From contig CAJWZN010000076.1 of NCBI GenBank assembly GCA_913050105.1, positions 1 to 6,019 of the forward strand: a stretch of 6,019 nucleotides of DNA, written 5' to 3'. The first letter of the stretch is position 1. Each line of letters begins with the position of its first letter. The notes below the pieces were generated by a model. The model saw only the letters and a list, made by a program, of their open reading frames with translations, was not told the origin of the DNA and searched no databases. This document shows positions 1 through 6,017 of this stretch, in pieces. This DNA comes from an uncultured Synechococcus sp. Its GTDB lineage: Bacteria > Cyanobacteriota > Cyanobacteriia > PCC-6307 > Cyanobiaceae. A program made the position numbers and the translations under genes.

Positions 1-129
1 GAAGCCCAGGATCTTTTCGAATCGTGGTGGGCAGCCGACGCCAGTAGCGGCCAGTGGAATGAAGAGGTGAAGCAACGCCTCTGGACATCCTTATGGCAGG
101 AATTCGGTCGTCACTCAGATCAGCGGTAG
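1..129 (+). CDS. C-terminal end of an unidentified plus-strand protein (5' truncated by the window)
   Basis: The first reading frame stays open from base 1 to a TAG at 127-129 and gives 42 residues ending in FGRHSDQR; the other two plus frames close within about 70 bases. The peptide is rich in tryptophan (5 of 42, including a WW pair) and in acidic and glutamine residues, and looks like a soluble helical C-terminus. It has no motif that I can assign to a family, so I give no function. It is the only gene on this strand and converges on the minus-strand run, overlapping the last ten bases of the 65-residue gene. The main doubt is length: 43 codons could be open by chance, but the composition looks like protein and there is no competing frame to its left. 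Confidence 0.6.
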   Translation, partial: EAQDLFESWWAADASSGQWNEEVKQRLWTSLWQEFGRHSDQR

Positions 130-317
130 CGACGCCAAAGCGAAGGCGCTGCCAGCAACACCACCACTGCAAGCGCGTGATGTCGTAGCCCATAAAAAAG
201 GCTGGTGAACGTGAAGTGGTCCAGCAACAGCAGCAATTCCGTTCTGAGATCCACCAGTGCCAAGACAATCAGCAGCAGAGGCAGACCCCGGGATTCAGAC
301 CTGGACCCTTCAGGCAT
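120..317 (-). CDS. 65-residue hydrophobic membrane protein, last gene after secF
   Basis: This small gene follows secF with an 8-nt overlap: its ATG (317-315) lies inside the last codons of secF, so its translation is probably coupled to SecF synthesis. A longer in-frame start at 410 would run deep into secF and is unlikely. The product has a short polar N-terminus (residues 1-10), a hydrophobic stretch at 12-22, a charged break DLRTE (23-27), a leucine run (28-32), the distinctive segment DHFTFTSLFY (33-42), a second hydrophobic stretch (49-61) and a basic tail WRRYR. That suggests one or two membrane passes with the basic tail in the cytoplasm. I do not recognise a characterised family; it resembles small conserved cyanobacterial hypothetical proteins. 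Its position suggests, but does not show, a link to the SecDF complex. There is no clear Shine-Dalgarno sequence beyond an AGG right next to the start. Confidence 0.75.
   Translation of the reverse strand: MPEGSRSESRGLPLLLIVLALVDLRTELLLLLDHFTFTSLFYGLRHHALAVVVLLAAPSLWRRYR
125..153. other. Imperfect hairpin at the convergent gene ends
   Basis: GGTAGC (125-130) pairs with GCTGCC (148-153), with one T-G wobble when read on the plus strand. GCC (134-136) pairs with GGC (145-147), leaving a 3-nt bulge (131-133) and an 8-nt loop. It begins at the stop codon of the plus-strand gene and lies inside the 65-residue gene. No T-tract follows on the plus strand, so it is not a standard intrinsic terminator. 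It may be only coding sequence that happens to fold. Confidence 0.2.
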
Positions 318-1290
318 CACCTGATCGGTCCCATACGGTGAGCAGCGAGGGAGCCAGGGCAATGCTTGACCAGCTGCCCACCACCACGCCAAGTGCAAGA
401 GCCACAGCAAACCAGTACAGGGTTGCTCCTCCGAAAAGAATCAGCGCCAGCAGAGGCAACAGCGTGGTGCCACTGGTGTAAAGGGTCCTGGTGAGAGTTG
501 CCGAAACGGCCTGGTCCACCTGCTCCGACAAGTTGAGGCTTGCATCCTGACGCCGCCTCTCGCGGATTCGATCAAACACCACCACGGTGTCGTTCACTGA
601 GTAGCCCGCGATGGTGAGCAGGGCAACAGCAAAGAGGCTGTCGACTTCCAGCTGCAGAAACAGGCCCAGCCAGGCGAATACACCGCAGACAATCAGCACG
701 TCATGGGCCAGCGCAACGAGCGCCAGAACCGCATAGCGGCCGTCGTATCGGAAGGAGATATAAACAGCAATGCCTGCAAAGGCAGCCAGAAGTGAAATCA
801 GAGTGGTTCGAAGCAGCTGACGGCCAAGACTTGGGCCGATCGTGTCCACCGCTTGACCACCGGCAACGTATGGCCCGGCCACGGGTTCGACCGCTGAGAT
901 CAAGGCCTGGCCCTGGGCAGCGCTGAGGCTTGGTAAACGCACCAACAGTGATTCACCGCCATCGAGAAGCTGAACGCGTGGCGAGCGAATGTTCGGGAGC
1001 GGCTGATCGCTTTCCGGTGGCAACTCAAGGTTGCGAATCAGATCGGAGATGGCAACGGCCTTCAGATCACGACAGCTGTCACCACAATCACGCTCCAATT
1101 GAATCTGGGTGCCACCGGTGAAATCAAGACCGGGACGAAGTGGGGTCCCAATCGCTGGATTGAACCAACACGCCAGCAATCCAGCCACAGAAAGAGCTAA
1201 GGCCAATCCTGAAACAAGCCAGACGCGACGACGAAAAGCCGTCAGAGGCAGGCGCAACGCCACCGGGATCTCGGAGGATGAAGGGGCCAT
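310..1290 (-). CDS. secF: Protein translocase subunit SecF
   Basis: SecF is one half of the SecDF membrane complex, an RND-superfamily machine that uses the proton gradient to help SecYEG and SecA finish protein export. In cyanobacteria it could act in the plasma and/or thylakoid membrane. The 326-residue product has the family layout: TM1 (about 24-43), the conserved PGLDFTGGTQIQL (53-65), an exported domain to about 150, the IGPSLG motif (151-156), then five more TM segments. These include the signature AGYSVNDTVVVFDRIRE (228-244) and a C-terminal GTTLLPLLALILFGG block (274-288). Length matches bacterial SecF. ATG at 1290-1288 is taken as the start, 3 nt after the secD stop; the TTG just before it (1293) is an alternative. 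No Shine-Dalgarno is visible, which fits coupling to secD. An unusual CGDSC cysteine pair (69-73) sits in the exported domain. Confidence 0.96.
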   Translation of the reverse strand: MAPSSSEIPVALRLPLTAFRRRVWLVSGLALALSVAGLLACWFNPAIGTPLRPGLDFTGGTQIQLERDCGDSCRDLKAVAISDLIRNLELPPESDQPLPNIRSPRVQLLDGGESLLVRLPSLSAAQGQALISAVEPVAGPYVAGGQAVDTIGPSLGRQLLRTTLISLLAAFAGIAVYISFRYDGRYAVLALVALAHDVLIVCGVFAWLGLFLQLEVDSLFAVALLTIAGYSVNDTVVVFDRIRERRRQDASLNLSEQVDQAVSATLTRTLYTSGTTLLPLLALILFGGATLYWFAVALALGVVVGSWSSIALAPSLLTVWDRSGDA

Positions 1291-1293
1291 CAA

Positions 1294-2775
1294 TCAGGCT
1301 GCTTTGGTGGGAAGTTGCCCTTGGGGCAAAAAATTGCTGGGACGCCTCAACCCGGCATAACCCATGAGGAAACGGAGCAGTGTGCGCGTGCAGGTCAGTG
1401 CCGTGAACAGGCTGAGCAGAACTCCTATGCCAAGGGTGGCAGCAAATCCCTTCACAAGGCCTGTGCCAAGAATGAACAGGGCTGCACAGCTGATCAGAGT
1501 TGTGAGGTGCCCGTCAAGAATCGATGAAAAGGCTTCTGAAAAGCCGGTATCGATAGAGCGGATCAGGGTGTTGCCCCGTCGCAGTTCATCCTTGATCCTT
1601 TCGAATATCAGCACGTTTGCGTCCACCGCCATCCCAATCGAAAGGATGAAGCCCGCGATTCCTGGCAACGTGAGCGTGACGGGAAGCAGGGCGTAGACCG
1701 AAAGGTTGAACAGGGCGTAGAGGCTGAGGGCGACAACCGCGACAACACCTGGTAATCGGTAGGCGATCACCATGAAGACAGCAACAAGTGCAAGACCGGA
1801 CAGCGCTGCCTGGAGACTGCGGCGGATGTTTTCAGCACCGAGGGTCGGTCCGATGGTGCGCACTTCGATCACTTCCACGGGTAGGGGGAGCGAACCACCC
1901 CGCAGCTTCACCTCGAGTTCACGTGCGGTTTCGGCACTGAAGTTGCCGCTGATGGTGGCGGCACCGCCGGAAATGCCCGCACTCTCGAACTGTGGGCCGA
2001 CACTGGCTGCACTGATCAAGCGGTTGTCGAGGGTGATGGCCAGCAGCCGATTGGTACCGGCGATGGACTTTGTGAGGTCTGCAAAGGATTCGGCACCCTC
2101 AGCATCGAAATTCAGGGTGACTTCCCAGCTGTTCGGATTGTTCTGCAGCGGTTGACGACCTGCTGAAACCAGCTGTTTTCCTGTGAGTGCCGCTGGCTCG
2201 AGCAAGGTGAGCAATTCGGCATCCACACGCTCAAGCAGCACCTTCAGCTGCGCATCCCCATCACCTGTCGGGAGGGCGACGCCAAGCTCCTCAAGGGTTT
2301 CTGAGAGGCTTTCGAGATCGAGCGGCTCAGGCGTTTCACCTCTGCTGCGCTGGTTCTCCCGCAACTGAAGAATCGCGGTGGCCTGGGATTGCAGTTGCCG
2401 CAGACTGCGGAAATTGACCTCGGTTTCAGGAGACTGAGCCCGGAACTCGAGCAGGGCTGTGTCGCCCAGAATGCGTGCGGCGGCGGTTGGATCCTGTTCA
2501 CCAGGGAGCTGCAGCACCAACTGGTTTCCACCAACCGTCTGCAACGTGGATTCGGCCACACCGAGTCCGTTGACGCGCCGATCGAGCACGGCCTTCACCG
2601 CTTCCAGCTCCTGGTCGCCAACCACAGTGATGTCACCGGCTGGCCTGAGCTCAACCGTCAACTGACTCCCACCCCGAAGGTCCAGACCGAGCTGCAACGG
2701 AGTGCGAACAAGAAACATCCCCGCCGCGATGGCCAGGGCGAGTACGAAGGCGAACCAGCCCTGATAGCGCGACAT
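1294..2775 (-). CDS. secD: Protein translocase subunit SecD
   Basis: SecD is the larger partner of SecF in the proton-driven complex that pulls exported proteins out of the Sec channel. The 493-residue product has TM1 (about 7-23), the conserved LGLDLRGG (29-36), and a large exported P1 domain with the block from ARILGDTALLEFR (100-112) and the FDAEGAESF region (223-231). The LRGGSLPLPV motif (291-300) and IGPTLG (308-313) follow, then five TM segments with the key motif GMAVDANVLIFERIKDE (381-397). D385 matches the essential membrane aspartate of the family. The start at 2775 is preferred over an in-frame ATG at 2820: it lies 4 nt after the pdhB stop and has AAGGGG 9 nt upstream, whereas the longer form would overlap pdhB by 41 nt and add a charged, atypical N-terminus. 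Residues 120-200 form a charged, leucine-rich insertion that is probably helical. Confidence 0.96.
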   Translation of the reverse strand: MSRYQGWFAFVLALAIAAGMFLVRTPLQLGLDLRGGSQLTVELRPAGDITVVGDQELEAVKAVLDRRVNGLGVAESTLQTVGGNQLVLQLPGEQDPTAAARILGDTALLEFRAQSPETEVNFRSLRQLQSQATAILQLRENQRSRGETPEPLDLESLSETLEELGVALPTGDGDAQLKVLLERVDAELLTLLEPAALTGKQLVSAGRQPLQNNPNSWEVTLNFDAEGAESFADLTKSIAGTNRLLAITLDNRLISAASVGPQFESAGISGGAATISGNFSAETARELEVKLRGGSLPLPVEVIEVRTIGPTLGAENIRRSLQAALSGLALVAVFMVIAYRLPGVVAVVALSLYALFNLSVYALLPVTLTLPGIAGFILSIGMAVDANVLIFERIKDELRRGNTLIRSIDTGFSEAFSSILDGHLTTLISCAALFILGTGLVKGFAATLGIGVLLSLFTALTCTRTLLRFLMGYAGLRRPSNFLPQGQLPTKAA

Positions 2776-2779
2776 CAAT

Positions 2780-3763
2780 TCAGACCCCTTGGCGAACCAT
2801 CTGTTGAGCCGCTTCAACAATCTGATGCGGCTGGATGATGGTCAGATTCTCCAGAGAGCCGTTGTAAGGCGTCGGAATGTCCTGGCTGGAGAGACGAACC
2901 GGTCGGGAGTCCAGTTCGTCAAAGCACTGTTCAGTGATCAGTGCGATGAGTTCGGCTCCGATTCCACCGGTCTTCATGCATTCCTCCACAACGATCACCT
3001 TGTGGGTCTTACGGATGGATCGGCTGATCGTCTCCATGTCAAAGGGCTTGAGGCTGATCAGGTCAATCAGTTCCACGCTGATGCCGTCAGCTTCCAACTG
3101 CTCCACAGCCTTGATGCAGTGGTGGCGCATACGGGAGTAGGTGAGGATCGTCACGTCGGATCCTTCCTGCACAGTGTCGGCCTGATCCAGGGCGCAGGTG
3201 TAATCCCCGTCAGGCAGTTCCTCACTGAGGTTGTAAAGCAGAACGTGCTCGAAAAACAGCACGGGGTTGTTGTCGCGAATCGCAGCCTTCATGAGGCCTT
3301 TGGCGTTCGTCGGGGTGCTGCAGGCAACAATTTTGATACCCGGCACCGCATGGAAGTAAGCCTCCAGCCGCTGGCTGTGTTCTGCCCCAAGCTGCCGGCC
3401 AACGCCTCCAGGGCCACGCACCACGGTTGGAATCGTGAAGTTGCCGCCGCTGGTGTAGCGGAGCATGCCCATGTTGTTTGAAATCTGGTTGAAGGCCAGG
3501 AGCAGGAAGCCCATGTTCATTCCTTCAATGATCGGGCGGAGCCCAGTCATCGCGGCACCCACCGCCATTCCTGTGAAGCCATTTTCGGCGATCGGCGTGT
3601 CAAGCACCCGTAGATCCCCGTATTTCTCGCAAAGATCCTTGGTCACTTTGTAGCTGCCGCCGTAGTGACCAACGTCCTCACCCATCACACAGACATGTGA
3701 GTCGCGGGCCATCTCCTCATCGATGGCTTCGCGCAGGGCGTTGAAGAGAAGGGTTCCTGCCAC
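2780..3763 (-). CDS. pdhB: Pyruvate dehydrogenase E1 component, beta subunit
   Basis: This is the beta half of the thiamine-diphosphate-dependent E1 enzyme, which with E1 alpha decarboxylates pyruvate and passes the acetyl group to the E2 lipoyl domain for acetyl-CoA. The 327 residues match the usual beta-subunit length. Visible hallmarks are the GEDVGHYGGSYK loop (28-39), LDTPIAENGF (54-63) with E60 as the expected cofactor-activating glutamate, GPGGVGRQLGAEHSQ (117-131) with H129 in the active-site histidine position, and the C-terminal QDIPTPYNGSLE (294-305). The start is GTG (3763-3761): no ATG lies upstream in frame before a TAG, and the following AGTLLFNALREAID is the typical N-terminus. 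No good Shine-Dalgarno is seen. E1 alpha, E2 and E3 are not in the window, which fits the scattered pdh genes of cyanobacteria. secD starts 4 nt after the stop. Confidence 0.97.
   Translation of the reverse strand: MAGTLLFNALREAIDEEMARDSHVCVMGEDVGHYGGSYKVTKDLCEKYGDLRVLDTPIAENGFTGMAVGAAMTGLRPIIEGMNMGFLLLAFNQISNNMGMLRYTSGGNFTIPTVVRGPGGVGRQLGAEHSQRLEAYFHAVPGIKIVACSTPTNAKGLMKAAIRDNNPVLFFEHVLLYNLSEELPDGDYTCALDQADTVQEGSDVTILTYSRMRHHCIKAVEQLEADGISVELIDLISLKPFDMETISRSIRKTHKVIVVEECMKTGGIGAELIALITEQCFDELDSRPVRLSSQDIPTPYNGSLENLTIIQPHQIVEAAQQMVRQGV
2785..2790 (-). promoter_or_regulatory. Ribosome binding site of secD that decides its start
   Basis: AAGGGG on the minus strand lies inside the last codons of pdhB, 9 nt before the ATG at 2775. 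It is the best Shine-Dalgarno match of any junction in the window and supports the 493-residue SecD over the longer reading. Confidence 0.6.
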
Positions 3764-3825
3764 GGCGTCGCTGCGATCCCGGCCAATCCGGGGTAAGCGG
3801 CCAAGCTATCTCAGCCCGTGCTGTG
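3764..3825 (-). promoter_or_regulatory. Short intergenic leader before pdhB, possible promoter region
   Basis: This 62-nt gap between the 31-codon gene and pdhB is the longest non-coding stretch in the window. If pdhB has its own promoter, it is here or within the small gene just upstream. I could not find a convincing -35/-10 pair. It contains a short perfect inverted repeat, CCCGG-ATTGG-CCGGG on the minus strand (3792-3778), about 15 nt before the GTG start. A 5-bp stem could affect translation initiation, but it could also be chance in GC-rich DNA. Confidence 0.25.
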
Positions 3826-3921
3826 TCAGCCGCCGGCAGCAAAGGTGAACAGCAGCAAAACCGACAACAACATCGCCGGCGACAGCAACAAAGCCAACTG
3901 ACCGAGGTCGTGAGGCGTCAT
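3826..3921 (-). CDS. Probable 31-residue single-span membrane peptide
   Basis: A 32-codon frame runs from ATG (3921-3919) to TGA (3828-3826), 25 nt after the DUF3082 gene and 62 nt before pdhB. The product starts MTPHDLGQLALLL and ends LLLFTFAAGG. It has one charged residue (D5) and one continuous hydrophobic helix from about residue 9 to 29. Of the 30 codons after the ATG, 24 end in G or C, like the neighbouring genes. Size and design recall the tiny one-helix subunits of cyanobacterial photosystems and the cytochrome b6f complex, but it does not match PsbM, PsbX, Psb30, PsaM, PsaI, PetG, PetL or PetN as I remember them, so I assign no role. No Shine-Dalgarno sequence is visible. It fills an otherwise 183-nt gap in a very compact region, which favours a real gene; chance remains possible. 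Confidence 0.5.
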   Translation of the reverse strand: MTPHDLGQLALLLSPAMLLSVLLLFTFAAGG

Positions 3922-3946
3922 CCGGCGAATCGTGAATGACCGGACG

Positions 3947-4252
3947 CTAGGCAGCGTCGTCGGCAGGATTCGTGAAGAGACTGCGAAGAAACACAAGCGT
4001 CAGGCCCAGGGCCACAAAGCCTGAACTGAATGTGGCGAGGAAGGACAGACCCACCAGCAGTGTTTTGAGGGTGACGGCGATGTTCTGCGCGACCGGGGAG
4101 CTGTAATTCGGTGGGTGAACGGCGAAATACACCACCATTCTTCGGCTCAGCCCCAGGGCCAACCAAGCGATAAGGCCGGCTGTTACAGCACCGGAGAAGA
4201 AGCTGACGGGGCCTTTGCGCGGATCACGCGGTTCAGGGGTGGTGTCTGTCAT
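3947..4252 (-). CDS. DUF3082 family membrane protein
   Basis: The 101-residue protein has a short polar N-terminus rich in Pro, Thr and charged residues (1-14), a hydrophobic segment at about 16-36 starting VSFFSGAVTAGLIAW, a basic Arg-Arg turn (37-38), the HPPNYSSPVAQNIA loop (46-59), and a long hydrophobic region at about 63-90. It ends with a small polar tail. I recognise this pattern as DUF3082, a family of cyanobacteria with plant relatives; its biochemical role is not known to me. The ATG at 4252 overlaps the ispE stop as ATGA, and AGGA lies 7 nt upstream. That makes it the clear start over an in-frame extension reaching 4351 inside ispE. Translation is probably coupled to ispE. Confidence 0.88.
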   Translation of the reverse strand: MTDTTPEPRDPRKGPVSFFSGAVTAGLIAWLALGLSRRMVVYFAVHPPNYSSPVAQNIAVTLKTLLVGLSFLATFSSGFVALGLTLVFLRSLFTNPADDAA

Positions 4253-5193
4253 GCCTCGATCCTGACGCCGTCCGAGCGCAACGGGCAGCACCAGCTGAGC
4301 AGGCCGACCTCTTGGAAGCGACTTACAAGTACGGCCTGAGCCTTCTGGCATTCCTCTGGGCTGCGGAACAGCGCAAAACAGCTGGGGCCTGAACCGCTCA
4401 TGGCAACGGCCAGCGGCTCCTCAAGGGTTCGCAGCAAACCCAGCGCGACCTGCACTGCAGCGGTTTCTGGCTCCACGACGGATTGCAGATCGTTGCGCAG
4501 CGGTGGAGGAGCCGCCGCGCGCAGTGGGCGAGTCCAATCCGCTTGTCGCAGTGCCTTGCGGCGCTCCTCGAAGGCCTGTTCTCCCTCGAAATAGCGATCC
4601 TTGTTGCGTTCACGGCAGCGCTTGTAGGCCCAGGGGGTCGACACACTGACGCGAGGGTCCTTCACCAGTAACACCGTCAGGGGCTCGAGCGGAGGAGGCA
4701 ACGGCTCCAACCGTTCACCCCTGCCAAAGCAGAACTGACATCCCCCAGCCACACAAAAAGGCATGTCCGATCCCAGTTCGGCCGCCATTGTTTCGAGCTC
4801 CGCTGAACTGTGGCCAAGTCCCCAAAGGGCATTGAGGCCCACCAGAGCCGCTGCACCATCGCTGGAGCCCCCCGCCAGCCCCGCTCCGATCGGAATGTTC
4901 TTTTCGAGCTGAATACTGGCCCCGAGCTCTGGGAATCCAGAGCGCAAACGCAACAGTTCAGCTGCCTTGAGCACAAGGTTGTCCCCAGCGATGCTCAGCG
5001 ATGGCACGTCGCAGCGGAGCTTCAGCTGTGCATCGGCGGTGTTGGTGAAATGCAGACGATCCGCGAGCTCGATGCTGTGCATCACCATCGCAAGTTCATG
5101 AAATCCGTCTGGGCGCAACCCCAGCACCTCCAGGTGCAGATTCACCTTGGCCGGAGCCGTGACCGTGATCGTGCCCATCGAAGGAGGCTGCAT
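4249..5193 (-). CDS. ispE: 4-diphosphocytidyl-2-C-methyl-D-erythritol kinase
   Basis: IspE phosphorylates the 2-hydroxyl of CDP-methylerythritol with ATP, the fourth step of the MEP pathway that supplies isoprenoids for carotenoids, the chlorophyll phytyl tail and quinones. The 314-residue product carries the GHMP-kinase motifs in order: APAKVNLHLEV (13-23, with K16), the glycine-rich ATP loop PIGAGLAGGSSDGAAAL (101-117), GSDMPF (141-146) with D143 as the expected catalytic aspartate, RNDL (233-236), and the C-terminal MSGSGPSCFALF (265-276). A charged segment at about 192-225 extends the family core, as I recall for cyanobacterial members. The start at 5193 forms TGATG with the rsmA stop, sharing one base; an ATG five codons later (5178) is a possible alternative. 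No Shine-Dalgarno is seen, so coupling to rsmA is likely. Confidence 0.96.
   Translation of the reverse strand: MQPPSMGTITVTAPAKVNLHLEVLGLRPDGFHELAMVMHSIELADRLHFTNTADAQLKLRCDVPSLSIAGDNLVLKAAELLRLRSGFPELGASIQLEKNIPIGAGLAGGSSDGAAALVGLNALWGLGHSSAELETMAAELGSDMPFCVAGGCQFCFGRGERLEPLPPPLEPLTVLLVKDPRVSVSTPWAYKRCRERNKDRYFEGEQAFEERRKALRQADWTRPLRAAAPPPLRNDLQSVVEPETAAVQVALGLLRTLEEPLAVAMSGSGPSCFALFRSPEECQKAQAVLVSRFQEVGLLSWCCPLRSDGVRIEA
4260..4263 (-). promoter_or_regulatory. Ribosome binding site of the DUF3082 gene
   Basis: AGGA on the minus strand, inside the end of ispE, is 7 nt before the ATG at 4252. Together with the ATGA stop-start overlap it supports the 101-residue reading. Confidence 0.45.
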
Positions 5194-6017
5194 CAGTCGA
5201 ACTGATTCAAACCCTTCGCCAGAGCCACCCACGTTTGCGGTGCCAGTTCCTGGGGGCGTTGCTGAAGACTGACGCCCGCTTCAGCTGCCAGTTGCTGCAG
5301 CTGGCTTTCGGGCATCAACGATCCAAGGGTGTTGCGCAGCATTTTCCGACGCTCCAGAAACGCCTGTTTCAGCAGCATTTCCACCCGGCGGGCCAGCCCA
5401 GGTTCCAACCGTTCATCAGCGGGAAACGGGTCCAACTGAATCACCTCCGATTGAACTTTTGGAGGTGGCTGAAAACAACGGGGCGGAACTGGGCAGATGC
5501 TGCAGCAACGCGCCAGCAACTGCATCCGCACACTCAGTGCACTGAAGCTGCTGTGGCCTGGCCGTGCTCGGATCCGTTCGGCGACTTCTTTCTGCACCAG
5601 AAGAACAAGGGTCTGATAGGCCGGGTCCACCGGTCGATCCAGTCGACCGATCAGTCGCTCCAGCAACGGCCCCGTGATGTTGTACGGGATGTTGGCCACC
5701 ACCTTTCCTGCCGGTGCACCGTCCTCCAGCAGCAGAGGCAGCTCCAACACATCCCCCTGCTGCAGGCTGAAGCGAGGCTCATCCCCGAAGCGCTCCTTCA
5801 GGCCACTGACCAGATCCCGGTCCAGTTCCACCGCGTGCACCGCGCCCGCTGGCGAGGCCAGCAAACGCTCGGTCAGCGCCCCACGGCCTGGCCCCACCTC
5901 CAGGACACGATCCTGCCGCTGAAGATCTGCTGCAGCCACGATCCGATCCAACACACCCTGGTCCTTCAGCCAGTGCTGGCCAAACCGTCTGCGGGTCTGG
6001 TGTCCATGAAACCCCAT
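5193..6017 (-). CDS. rsmA: 16S rRNA (adenine1518-N6/adenine1519-N6)-dimethyltransferase
   Basis: RsmA (KsgA) uses S-adenosylmethionine to dimethylate two adjacent adenines in the 3' terminal helix of 16S rRNA, a late step and checkpoint in 30S subunit assembly. The 274 residues match the family length. Motifs in order are the N-terminal RRFGQHWLKD (10-19), the SAM-binding loop LEVGPGRGALTE (39-50), an acidic residue after strand 2 (VELDRD, 63-68), the GDV motif (88-90), the catalytic NIPYNIT (109-115) in the place of the usual N-L/I-P-Y, VQKEVAERI (141-149), and FQPPPKVQSEV (182-192). The C-terminal domain contains FLERRKMLRNTL (220-231). The ATG at 6017 is followed by the typical MGFHGHQTRRRFGQ start. 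Only two bases lie upstream, so the ribosome binding site and promoter are outside the window. Confidence 0.96.
   Translation of the reverse strand: MGFHGHQTRRRFGQHWLKDQGVLDRIVAAADLQRQDRVLEVGPGRGALTERLLASPAGAVHAVELDRDLVSGLKERFGDEPRFSLQQGDVLELPLLLEDGAPAGKVVANIPYNITGPLLERLIGRLDRPVDPAYQTLVLLVQKEVAERIRARPGHSSFSALSVRMQLLARCCSICPVPPRCFQPPPKVQSEVIQLDPFPADERLEPGLARRVEMLLKQAFLERRKMLRNTLGSLMPESQLQQLAAEAGVSLQQRPQELAPQTWVALAKGLNQFD

Noticed and set aside
318..410. Longer form of the 65-residue protein starting at 410
   Set aside because: It would run about 100 nt into secF, and the extra tryptophan-rich residues are the SecF C-terminus read in another frame.
2776..2820. N-terminal extension of SecD starting at 2820
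   Set aside because: It would overlap pdhB by 41 nt, whereas the ATG at 2775 has a good ribosome binding site and gives a normal SecD N-terminus.
2389..2838. A 149-codon plus-strand frame opposite the start of secD and end of pdhB
   Set aside because: It is antisense to two clear genes, has low-complexity polar composition and no domain.
2789..3481. A 230-codon open frame on the plus strand opposite pdhB
   Set aside because: It lies wholly antisense to a well-supported pdhB and its peptide has no recognisable domain. Long antisense frames are common opposite G/C-third-position genes.
4253..4351. Longer form of the DUF3082 protein starting inside ispE
   Set aside because: The added residues are the out-of-frame reading of the ispE C-terminus; the ATGA overlap and AGGA mark the real start.
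5194..5232. Longer IspE form starting inside rsmA at 5232
   Set aside because: The extra 13 residues are a shadow of the rsmA C-terminus; the TGATG junction gives a natural start.
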